From positions 1-64,000 of the forward strand of contig JAJCYR010000056.1 of NCBI GenBank assembly GCA_029262775.1: DNA of 64,000 nt, read 5' to 3'. The first letter of the stretch is position 1; each line of letters starts with the position of its first letter. The position numbers and the translations under genes were made by a program. Positions 53,392 through 61,239 of the stretch are shown piece by piece. Below the pieces are notes generated by a model. It saw only the letters and a list, made by a program, of their open reading frames with translations, searched no databases and had not been told where the DNA came from. The stretch is from Bacteroidota bacterium (GTDB lineage Bacteria > Bacteroidota > Rhodothermia > Rhodothermales > UBA10348).

Positions 53392-54413
53392 TACAGCGTC
53401 AGGTTGAGTCCTACCCGGTTCACGTTCCCAAGACGGTCGAGTCGGTTGAAGCCGTAGTCGAAGCGCAGGTCCGGACCCGAAATGGGCAGCTTCAGCCCGA
53501 TGCCGAAGCTCGGCGTTTCAAACTCTTCAATGGCAAACCGGTAGCCGGTCCGCAGGAAAAGAACGTCGTTCCAGCCGTACTCAACGCCCACATTCCAGTT
53601 TTCGGCGTTGTCGTTCGGATTGTTGAGCTGCGCGGAGACCTGCACCATGTGATCGGGCCGGTCACGGAATAGCTTGTACACGGCGCCCATGTGGAACGTG
53701 GTCGGGGGCGTAATGGACTCGAAGTCTGTTTCCTGCACGGTCGGGTTCGGGTCAATAACCGTGCGCTCGATACGGCCGTCGGGCCGCCCGTCTACGCCAA
53801 AGTTGCGGACCGAAACGGCCAGGTCCAATCCTGTCGACCCCACCGCATAAAAGAAGCCAACGTCGAATACTACGGTATTCGTGGTGAGCCCCGCCACGCT
53901 TTCGCGGATGTATTTCGAGGTGACCCCATAGGAGAACAGGTCGGTCAGACGCTGCGAGAACGTAACGCCCAGCGCAAGGTCCCGCAATTTGAAGGTCTGG
54001 CCTGTTCCAAAGGGCTGGAATTCGGTTGTCACATCCATCTCACCCGAATCCATGGTCTGGATGCTCGATGCGACGGCCATGTTCGTCCCGGGGATGGGAT
54101 AGATGATACCGGCGTAGTCCAGCACGACATCGGCAAAGTACTCGGTGTGGAAAAAGCCGGCCTGAATGCCTGTAGACTGCGCCACGAGCGCGGGATTCCA
54201 GAAAATGGCGCCGACGTCCGCTGCGGATGCCACGACCGTCTGTCCCAGTGCGGCGCTCCGGGCATCGACCGGAATCTTCAGGAACTGGAAGCCGGACGTA
54301 CCGGCCCGCTCGTCGCCGAGGGAGGGCAGGAGTTGGGCCGAGGATTGCTGGGCGCGCCCGGTAAGGAGCAGCAGCACCAGCAGCAGGAGAAAATGTGGGT
54401 TGGGTATACGCAT
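53391..54413 (-). CDS. PorV/PorQ-family outer-membrane protein
   Basis: 340 residues: signal peptide (LLLLVLLLLTGRAQQSSAQ), then the family N-terminus GTSGFQFLKIPVDARSAALGQTVVASAADVGAIFWNPALVA, followed by amphipathic beta strands to the end. PorV and PorQ are barrel proteins of the type IX secretion system; many genomes carry several paralogues next to T9SS cargo genes. That fits here, next to a secreted enzyme and surface proteins. Coupled to both neighbours by one-base overlaps. Confidence 0.9.
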   Translation of the reverse strand: MRIPNPHFLLLLVLLLLTGRAQQSSAQLLPSLGDERAGTSGFQFLKIPVDARSAALGQTVVASAADVGAIFWNPALVAQSTGIQAGFFHTEYFADVVLDYAGIIYPIPGTNMAVASSIQTMDSGEMDVTTEFQPFGTGQTFKLRDLALGVTFSQRLTDLFSYGVTSKYIRESVAGLTTNTVVFDVGFFYAVGSTGLDLAVSVRNFGVDGRPDGRIERTVIDPNPTVQETDFESITPPTTFHMGAVYKLFRDRPDHMVQVSAQLNNPNDNAENWNVGVEYGWNDVLFLRTGYRFAIEEFETPSFGIGLKLPISGPDLRFDYGFNRLDRLGNVNRVGLNLTL

Positions 54414-57319
54414 CAGAAACGGAAGGCCACCCCCAGAACAATATGACGTTGGGGAAGGAAGCGCGCCGGGTTGAGGGGAGGCAGGCCTCCCGAATCGGGG
54501 TCATCGAACCGGAGGTCCCGCGTACCGGTCGGAACGTCGAAATCCCCGTTTCCGCGCAGGGTGGTCATGTCCACCTTGCTCGGGTCGATATCGGGGAAGG
54601 CTGTTCCGGTCACCGGATTGACGATGATGCTGTTCGACTGGTTGAACAGGTTCGTGACTTCCAGCGTGAATACGACATTGGTACCCGCGACAGGCACCGT
54701 GCGCTGCGCATTCAGGTCGAACCACCACCAGGCGTCGCCAATCTCGGAAAACCGCTCTGCCGGATCCTGGACGCGCTCGTAGATGGGGCGCCAGTCCGCC
54801 TCGCCCGTGAACGGGTTGATTTGGTTGCCACGGAATTCAACCGGCGTGAAGCGCTGTCCACTCCGATAGGTGGACGAGACGAATACACGGAATTTATTCA
54901 GTCCCGGGATACCGGCCAGTGGGGACGCCTTGTCGTACGAGTACGTGACACTGGCCTTGATGTCGACCGGACGGTCCCAGGCAAGCGGCGTCTCGAATGT
55001 ATTGTCGATATCGCCGTCGGCGAGAAATTGGCTGAGAGCGTCATTGTTCGTCGAGCTGAGGCCGGTTGCGCGCGAGTAGGAGGCGGACACCTGCCCCTGG
55101 AACGAATTACCGATCCGCTTGAGATAACTGGCCTCAATGCCGCGTACGCGCGCAAAATCACCGTTGATACGGAACGCCCGGGTGACATCACGTCCGGTTG
55201 GGTCCTTCACGGTCACGTTCTGCACCGTGATGAAGTCGAATTTGTCCCGCCAGAATCCGGTCAGCGTAAGGACGTCATTACTCGTGAACTGCGTGCGCAG
55301 GCCCAGTTCGTAACTGATATCAACCTCCGGGTCCAGGTCCGGGTTGCCGAGGTCCGAGAAAAACGATCGATCCTGGAAGAAGGGGTCGAGACCCGTGTAG
55401 ACAAACGTCGGGTGCGGCAGGATGGTTGAGTGACCGTAATTGAAGAACAGCACCCGGTTTTCCTGGATGGGGAAGGAGACGCGTACTTTCGGCAGCATGC
55501 GGAATTTGGTGGCCAGCCCGAAGACATTCACCGTGCCATCCTTGTAGGACTCCCGGACAGAATCCAGGATGGGTGCCTGTGGGTCGTCGATAAGGTCGTC
55601 CACATATTTTCCAGGCGACCAGTATTCCAGGCGTGTCCCGAGGTTGGCGACCAGGCCGCGGAACCGGATCTGGTGGGTTACCCAGAGGCCGCCGCGCCGC
55701 GGTTTGACGCGCCAGATATCCGATGATTCCCCGAGCCGGTTGGTACTGGTTCCTTCCGCGTCCGACCCGATGGGGGCACCTACCCACGGACGAATGACAT
55801 CAATCCACTGATAGTCGTTGAATTTCATCTCCAGACCCACGTTCGTCTGATGATTCTTCGACACCGAGAACCGTGTGTAGGAGAGGCGGGCGGTCCATTC
55901 CTCAGCAAAGTGGTCGTGGAACTGGGTCGCAATGCCGCCATTATTGATGAGCCCCGGCCCCGGCAGTACAAAGAGTGTATTCGGATCCAGCGGCTGACCG
56001 TCGTTGTCCACAAAAATATTCGGAGGGAAGGTCACAATACTGGCTGGATCGAGCTCCGATGTAACCGCGTCGGGCCGCCAGCGCCGTCCGTTGGCGTCGG
56101 CGCGCAGCCTGGTAAAGAGCCGAGATATCTGGATATCATAAAATGAACGGTCATTCAGTACGTGTGACCATTTCGCGTACGAAATGATATTGTCGTGGGC
56201 GTACGTGTTGGCATTATCCGGATCGAGAATGAATGCGTACTGAAATCCCGGCTGGACAATGGCGTCGTTTCCAGTCACCTGGAGCATGCGTGTGTTCTGG
56301 TTGACCGTAAACGAACGCTGATACGATCCCTGCAGCTTCATACCGGGCTTGAGCTGGTAGGTCAGCTTCGAAATGCCATTCCATCTGTTGCCGGTCCGCG
56401 GCATGAGGAACGTGCCGTCGACGAGCGAGGTGCGCACCTGGTCAGGCGTGGACTGACGCCGCGTGAAGCCATCGGAGAGCTGCACCTGTCCCGAAAGAAA
56501 AAAGCGCAGTTTGCCCCGTACAATGGGGCCACTCAGATTGAATTCGAAGACTTCTTCCCGGAAGTTGGATTCAGCGTCGTCGTTGAAGCCCAGGTGATCC
56601 CGTTTATGATTGAAAAAACCCTCAAACGTATCGGTGCCATCCTGTGTCTGCACGCTGATCACGCCGGACGTGACATCCCCGAACTCAGCGCCCAGGCCAC
56701 CCGTTGTGACTTCAATGGACTGAAAGGAATTGGACCCGAGATCGAGTCCAAAGCCCGTTCCGGCCAGCGGATCCTTTGCCGAGACGCCGTCCACTATGAA
56801 TCCCGTTTCATTGGCGCGGCCGCCCCGGATATAGAGTCCCGTGGGGTCCTGCATAATGCCCACCTGGGAGGCAACGGCGTCCTGCACATCCCTGAGCGGA
56901 GCCGCTTCGAGCTGCTCCCGGCTCAGGCGCGTAGTAGAGGCCGACTCCTCGACGTCGACGAGTGGTCGCTCGCCGATAATGACGACCTCATCGTCGGTCG
57001 AAAGAACAGCTTCCCCGAGTTCCACGTTGAGAACCGTCTCCTCACCGTCACGAATCTGCACGTCGGTGAACAGCTTCGTCTCGAAACCAATGTAAGAGAC
57101 GCGCACGGCATACTGACCGGCACGCAGATTCTCAATCCGGAAACGACCATCCAAGTCCGTCGCGGCACCACTCGCGGTGCCTGTGACGATGACATTTACA
57201 CCGATCAGCGGGTCATTGAACTCGGTATCGATCACACGCCCGACAAGCGAGCCCTGTGCCAGGCCGTTGGACGATGTGGCAAAGAAAAGCACCGCTATCA
57301 GGAACAGATATCTTCTCAT
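54413..57319 (-). CDS. TonB-dependent receptor with carboxypeptidase-like domain
   Basis: 968 residues. Signal peptide (FLIAVLFFATSSNGLAQ), carboxypeptidase-regulatory-like domain (25-105, SLVGRVIDTEFNDPLIGVNV, FRIENLRAGQYAVRVSYIGFE), plug domain with GLYIRGGRANETGFIVDGVSAKDP and the VTTGGLGAEFGDVTSGVISVQT end (about 165-240), and a large barrel with a terminal LGVAFRF-type strand. Outer-membrane uptake channel of SusC-like size. There is no SusD gene; instead a FN3-like lipoprotein precedes it. The start overlaps the lipoprotein stop (TAATG). Confidence 0.95.
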   Translation of the reverse strand: MRRYLFLIAVLFFATSSNGLAQGSLVGRVIDTEFNDPLIGVNVIVTGTASGAATDLDGRFRIENLRAGQYAVRVSYIGFETKLFTDVQIRDGEETVLNVELGEAVLSTDDEVVIIGERPLVDVEESASTTRLSREQLEAAPLRDVQDAVASQVGIMQDPTGLYIRGGRANETGFIVDGVSAKDPLAGTGFGLDLGSNSFQSIEVTTGGLGAEFGDVTSGVISVQTQDGTDTFEGFFNHKRDHLGFNDDAESNFREEVFEFNLSGPIVRGKLRFFLSGQVQLSDGFTRRQSTPDQVRTSLVDGTFLMPRTGNRWNGISKLTYQLKPGMKLQGSYQRSFTVNQNTRMLQVTGNDAIVQPGFQYAFILDPDNANTYAHDNIISYAKWSHVLNDRSFYDIQISRLFTRLRADANGRRWRPDAVTSELDPASIVTFPPNIFVDNDGQPLDPNTLFVLPGPGLINNGGIATQFHDHFAEEWTARLSYTRFSVSKNHQTNVGLEMKFNDYQWIDVIRPWVGAPIGSDAEGTSTNRLGESSDIWRVKPRRGGLWVTHQIRFRGLVANLGTRLEYWSPGKYVDDLIDDPQAPILDSVRESYKDGTVNVFGLATKFRMLPKVRVSFPIQENRVLFFNYGHSTILPHPTFVYTGLDPFFQDRSFFSDLGNPDLDPEVDISYELGLRTQFTSNDVLTLTGFWRDKFDFITVQNVTVKDPTGRDVTRAFRINGDFARVRGIEASYLKRIGNSFQGQVSASYSRATGLSSTNNDALSQFLADGDIDNTFETPLAWDRPVDIKASVTYSYDKASPLAGIPGLNKFRVFVSSTYRSGQRFTPVEFRGNQINPFTGEADWRPIYERVQDPAERFSEIGDAWWWFDLNAQRTVPVAGTNVVFTLEVTNLFNQSNSIIVNPVTGTAFPDIDPSKVDMTTLRGNGDFDVPTGTRDLRFDDPDSGGLPPLNPARFLPQRHIVLGVAFRF

Positions 57320-58974
57320 TATCGACTCGGGAAGCCCAGGGCTCGGAGCAGCGCATGTGTCACGAGCTGACCCGCCGGTTCGCTCTCTCCGGGCGCAGTG
57401 AAACTTTCCGAACTGTTCAGGTCGTTCAGCAGGGGTAGTGCCATGAGCGCAATGCGGCGGTCAGCACTGATGGATGCGACGGTATTCGGATCGGTCCAGT
57501 CGCCGCTGCCTCCACTGGCCGAGCGGAAGCGGAACGCGCCCGTATACAGGGGATCGATGTTGGCACCAACCGCACGGTACGGCCTCAAATTGATGAAAAA
57601 GCGCGCAGATTCCAGAGGCGGCAATCCGAGGGATGCTCCGGTCGCGGTTGGCGTAATTGCCGCGCCCGTTGCCAACTCGAGCCTGCGGACGGAATCCGGA
57701 AGCACAAGTGGTTCCGAGAGAGGGAGCAGGAGCACAGCCGCGTTGTCCGTGAAGTCCGTATCGACCGTGGGCACATTGACGGGGCTGTGGACGAGCATTT
57801 TTCCGCCGTTTCCGAAAAATTCAGCCATCGCGGGGGCAACAAACGGCATGTTATCCGTGCCAATGTTTCCGGTCGTGCTCGTCGACACCCAGTAGATGTA
57901 CCTGTAGAGTGACAGGGTCAGGCGGAGCATGGGTTCGGCGACGGGCGGGAGGGCCGAGGATCGCGGTACGGAACCCGATGAGCCTGTTGAGAACGGTTCC
58001 GAGATATCCCAGGTGTCAACTTCGCGGCCTGCTGGCAGAAAACGGCCAAGGACATTCAGGTGGTAGTCCTGTACCGACGGGTTCGTCGCCAGGCGGTAGT
58101 CGTTCACATAAAGGATGTCAGAGGCATTACGTTTAACAAACCACGTAAAGCGTTCGACCGTGCTCGTGGTGTCGGCCTGGTCCGTGGTCCGGATGTAAAA
58201 GGTGTTCTCTGCGTCGAGCAGCATCCCAGGCACAACGAGTGACGTAGCCTCCACACCGCGACCCAGAAAGAGCCGCGTATCGACAACCGATGCGCTGGCC
58301 ACCTGGTCCTGATCTCCAACCAGGGTAACGAAGTCAAACTCAGGGGAGATTTCAACAAAGGAAGTACTGTCGTTCAGGCTGACACCGACAGATTTCAGGT
58401 TCTGGGCACCGTCCGGATCGGCGGGAACAAACGCAAAGCTGACAATAGGGAACGTGGTTGCCGGCGGCAATTCGAACTGGCTGAACCGAATGGTGGGCGG
58501 CGAATTCTGAATGGGGAACACGCTGCGGGCGGGTGTGGGATCTCTCTCGCCCTCGTTGTCGACGGCGCGGACTTCCACAATTACGTTCGCGACAGATTCC
58601 CCGGAAGGAAGAGGCAGCAGGAGGAGCGAATCGTTCCGTGTCGTAAACACCCACAAATCCCCGTCGGCCGGAGACGCACTGGTTGGGAATACGCGTAATT
58701 CAAAGCCGGAAACAAAACCATCCGGATCATCGCCCGACCAGGCCAGGCGTAGTGTGGACAATAGCCGGTTGTCATCGGCCAGATTGTCGACGAGGGACTC
58801 GTCCCGTACGCTGAGCGACGTGTTGGGCGCCTCGTTACGCAGGACGTCGCCTTCGAAGTCGCTGTCACAACTGGTCAACGAGACCAGAAGCAACAGGGCC
58901 CCTGAAAGCAGCGCCAGCGGCGATGGACGGCCAAATGTTGGGTGCTCGGGCACGGGAAGCGGGGATGCGGTCAT
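57319..58974 (-). CDS. Large lipoprotein with FN3-like domains, TonB-receptor partner
   Basis: 551 residues from the ATG at 58974 (MTASPLPVPEHPTFG); a longer frame from 59034 runs through the terminator hairpin. Lipobox LVSLTSC, Cys at about residue 36. Two Fibronectin-III-like segments (TLRLAWSGDDPDGFVSGFELRVF, and AFVPADPDGAQNLKSVGVSLND) are followed by ILYVNDYRLATNPSVQDYHLNVLGRF, which resembles the start of a glutamine-amidotransferase-like fold. I do not recognise the full family. Position directly before the TonB receptor suggests a SusD-like or surface-binding role, but it is not a SusD homologue by eye. Confidence 0.8.
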   Translation of the reverse strand: MTASPLPVPEHPTFGRPSPLALLSGALLLLVSLTSCDSDFEGDVLRNEAPNTSLSVRDESLVDNLADDNRLLSTLRLAWSGDDPDGFVSGFELRVFPTSASPADGDLWVFTTRNDSLLLLPLPSGESVANVIVEVRAVDNEGERDPTPARSVFPIQNSPPTIRFSQFELPPATTFPIVSFAFVPADPDGAQNLKSVGVSLNDSTSFVEISPEFDFVTLVGDQDQVASASVVDTRLFLGRGVEATSLVVPGMLLDAENTFYIRTTDQADTTSTVERFTWFVKRNASDILYVNDYRLATNPSVQDYHLNVLGRFLPAGREVDTWDISEPFSTGSSGSVPRSSALPPVAEPMLRLTLSLYRYIYWVSTSTTGNIGTDNMPFVAPAMAEFFGNGGKMLVHSPVNVPTVDTDFTDNAAVLLLPLSEPLVLPDSVRRLELATGAAITPTATGASLGLPPLESARFFINLRPYRAVGANIDPLYTGAFRFRSASGGSGDWTDPNTVASISADRRIALMALPLLNDLNSSESFTAPGESEPAGQLVTHALLRALGFPSR

Positions 58975-58978
58975 GTTG

Positions 58979-59018
58979 GAAAAAGAACAACCCTGGGGCG
59001 CCGTACGGCGCCCCAGGG
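58979..59018 (-). terminator. Intrinsic terminator on the minus strand
   Basis: A perfect 28-bp palindrome at 58991-59018 (core GGGGCGCCGTACGGCGCCCC) is followed on the minus strand by TTGTTCTTTTTCC (58990-58978), a proper T-tract. It stands between the T9SS protein gene (stop 59042) and the lipoprotein start at 58974. It should separate the two surface-protein genes from the downstream TonB-receptor operon, or allow partial read-through. Confidence 0.85.
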
Positions 59019-59041
59019 CATTCTTTCTGTTCACGCGAGGG

Positions 59042-61222
59042 TTACTTGACGAGCATCATCGTGCGTGTCAGGCTCTTCTCGCCAGTCTGCAGGCGATACA
59101 GATAAAGCCCACCTGCGAGACCTTGCGCCTGGAAGCGCGCTGAATGTTCACCAGCCGTCTGGTCTTCCGAGATGAGCGTCATCACCTTACGGCCCAGTAC
59201 GTCATATACGTCGAGCGTAACCGGTCCCGTTGTGGCGACCTCGTAGCGGATTTCCGTCTCGCCCGTGAAGGGGTTCGGGAAATTCTGCTGCAGCGCCGTA
59301 ATGCGCGGCAGCACGTCGTCTTCGCTGGCTACGTTCGTGACTTCGCCAATGTCATCAAAGCTGCCGGGCTCGAGCTTATAGTTTCCGAACGCTTCCCACC
59401 AGACACCCTGAACGAATGCGAGGCGTTCACCAGTGGCGAATACGGTTGTCGGATCATTGTTTTCGTAGGAAACGTCGGATGACTGATCGTCGACTCGAAC
59501 AGCGTTGTCCGCGTCGCTTGAGGAAATGGCGAACTCACCAAAAGTGCGTGGTGCGTCGGCATTGGCAGCCGTAATGACTGCGTTCTCAAAACGGAGCACC
59601 ATGCCCTCGAATGATTCTGCGATTCCCGTATCCTGGAGAGCATCCGTAGGTACGACGATCGGATCAAACGTCGCGCCACCCGTTGAGACCACGTCAAATT
59701 CATAGTTTCGTAGTTCGGTCAATCGACTGGAAGAGAATTCGCGTTCGAAGATCAGAGCCTTCGTGATCCGGATGACATCACCCCGATTGACACCAGCAGC
59801 TGTCAGCGGATTGTTGAAACTACTCAAAATAACGCCCGACCATGGACTCGTTCCGTCTTGAGCACCGATCACGCCAGTCGCCGGATCGGTCATGACGGTA
59901 ACCTGGAGGTCCATTTCACCCTCGAAACCCTCAAACGGAGAGGTGGACTGCCCTGGTGCAGGTTCCTGTATGTCACGGACACCAGCTATGCCGTCAAAGA
60001 GAACGCGGTAAGAGTTCTCGACCGTGGTCGAAACGGCTCCCTCATTGTCCGTAGCGTTGATCGTGAACACGACAAACGCGCGGTCATCCTGCGCCGGAAT
60101 CTGGAAGGACCAGGAGTCGTTGCCAGCATCCGTTCCAGTAACCGTTCCGAATGCCCCAGTAGTCGTGGTGAAGTCGAGCGAGGCGGATGTCAGTGTGCGA
60201 GTCTGGTCTGGCACAATGTTCGCTGTTACCGTAACCGGATTGTTTCCAATGATACCGCTGGGTAGCGTGATATCGGAAATATTGGGTGGCGACTGCGTGA
60301 CCACCAGATCGGAGTCTTCCCAAGGTACGATCTTCATGAGGGCCACTGCCGGATCACCGATCTCAAAAGTGTCGAAATCCGAACGCAGGAGCGCGAAGCC
60401 CTGCACATTCACCGTGGCACCGACAGGCGGAGCAATGAAATCGTTCGTCGCGTTGAAGTCAGACGGGTAATCTGTCCGATTATTCCGGAATTGGAGCGAC
60501 ATGTCATCGTTCGCAATCACGGCACCGGAGGAGAGGTCGCGGAGTGCCCAATTAGGCCGGCCATCATCACGGTTGGGTGACTGGAACACCTGGACGCCTT
60601 CAATGCGCACGAATTGCTGGTTGAGCGCACTGAAATTGTTCCAATTGGCGCGACCCTTGTTCTCGCCCGTAACCTCGTTGATGTCGGACAGTTGTACCGG
60701 GATGGGTTCCAGAATGGATGCGGGCAGGCCCAGGTCCTGATAGGTTCCGAGGAACTCTACGTTCGAAGGAGAGAATTGGATGATTAAATCAAAATAGGAA
60801 ATGTCGCCCGTGAATCGGACAACGTCACCCACGAACAGGTTCAGGGAGCCCGTAGTACGGAAATTACCGTCCACGACCTGTATGACCTGCCCATCGGGCC
60901 CATCTGTCGCTGCAGCCACATCCCGTACAAAAATGTGTATACGGCCGACATCGTCGGCGGTATTAAGGTTCGCCAGACCCGAGTTCCTTGGATCAGACAA
61001 GACAACCGCCGTAAACTGCACCGATTCGCCCTCGAATGGGGAACGAATATTGGCCACAATGTCATCGAAGGTGATATCGCTACCAAGCGCATTGGCGGCA
61101 TCAATGCCGGCCTGCGGGATGGCGTTGATTTCGGCGATGGTTGTGACGGTCTGAGCCTGTGTGGTCTGGATGGTAAGCGCTGCAACGAGTAGCAGCATCC
61201 AGGTAGTAGCCAGTTTTTTCAT
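59042..61222 (-). CDS. T9SS-sorted secreted protein with OB-fold-like domains
   Basis: 726 residues with a signal peptide (TWMLLLVAALTIQTTQAQ). The first 130 residues and parts around 410-530 look like OB-fold/DUF5689-type domains often found with secreted nucleases (SVQFTAVVLSDPR... GRIHIFVRDV, FVGDVVRFTG). The last 80 residues are a classical type IX sorting domain: QQNFPNPFTGETEIRYEV, VTLDVYDVLGRKVMTLISEDQTAGEH, GLAGGLYLYRLQTGEK. It is expected to be exported to the cell surface. No catalytic motif seen. 17 bases after the 61240 gene; its own stop is followed by a strong terminator. Confidence 0.9.
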   Translation of the reverse strand: MKKLATTWMLLLVAALTIQTTQAQTVTTIAEINAIPQAGIDAANALGSDITFDDIVANIRSPFEGESVQFTAVVLSDPRNSGLANLNTADDVGRIHIFVRDVAAATDGPDGQVIQVVDGNFRTTGSLNLFVGDVVRFTGDISYFDLIIQFSPSNVEFLGTYQDLGLPASILEPIPVQLSDINEVTGENKGRANWNNFSALNQQFVRIEGVQVFQSPNRDDGRPNWALRDLSSGAVIANDDMSLQFRNNRTDYPSDFNATNDFIAPPVGATVNVQGFALLRSDFDTFEIGDPAVALMKIVPWEDSDLVVTQSPPNISDITLPSGIIGNNPVTVTANIVPDQTRTLTSASLDFTTTTGAFGTVTGTDAGNDSWSFQIPAQDDRAFVVFTINATDNEGAVSTTVENSYRVLFDGIAGVRDIQEPAPGQSTSPFEGFEGEMDLQVTVMTDPATGVIGAQDGTSPWSGVILSSFNNPLTAAGVNRGDVIRITKALIFEREFSSSRLTELRNYEFDVVSTGGATFDPIVVPTDALQDTGIAESFEGMVLRFENAVITAANADAPRTFGEFAISSSDADNAVRVDDQSSDVSYENNDPTTVFATGERLAFVQGVWWEAFGNYKLEPGSFDDIGEVTNVASEDDVLPRITALQQNFPNPFTGETEIRYEVATTGPVTLDVYDVLGRKVMTLISEDQTAGEHSARFQAQGLAGGLYLYRLQTGEKSLTRTMMLVK

Positions 61223-61239
61223 GGGTTCTGTCAGGTTGG

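Noticed and set aside
52108-53457. 449-residue plus-strand ORF over the NHL-like lipoprotein gene
   Set aside because: Antisense to a gene with a lipoprotein signal and repeats. No recognisable domain.
56195-57370. 391-residue plus-strand ORF over the TonB receptor gene
   Set aside because: Mirror frame of the plug and carboxypeptidase-like region, no protein features of its own.
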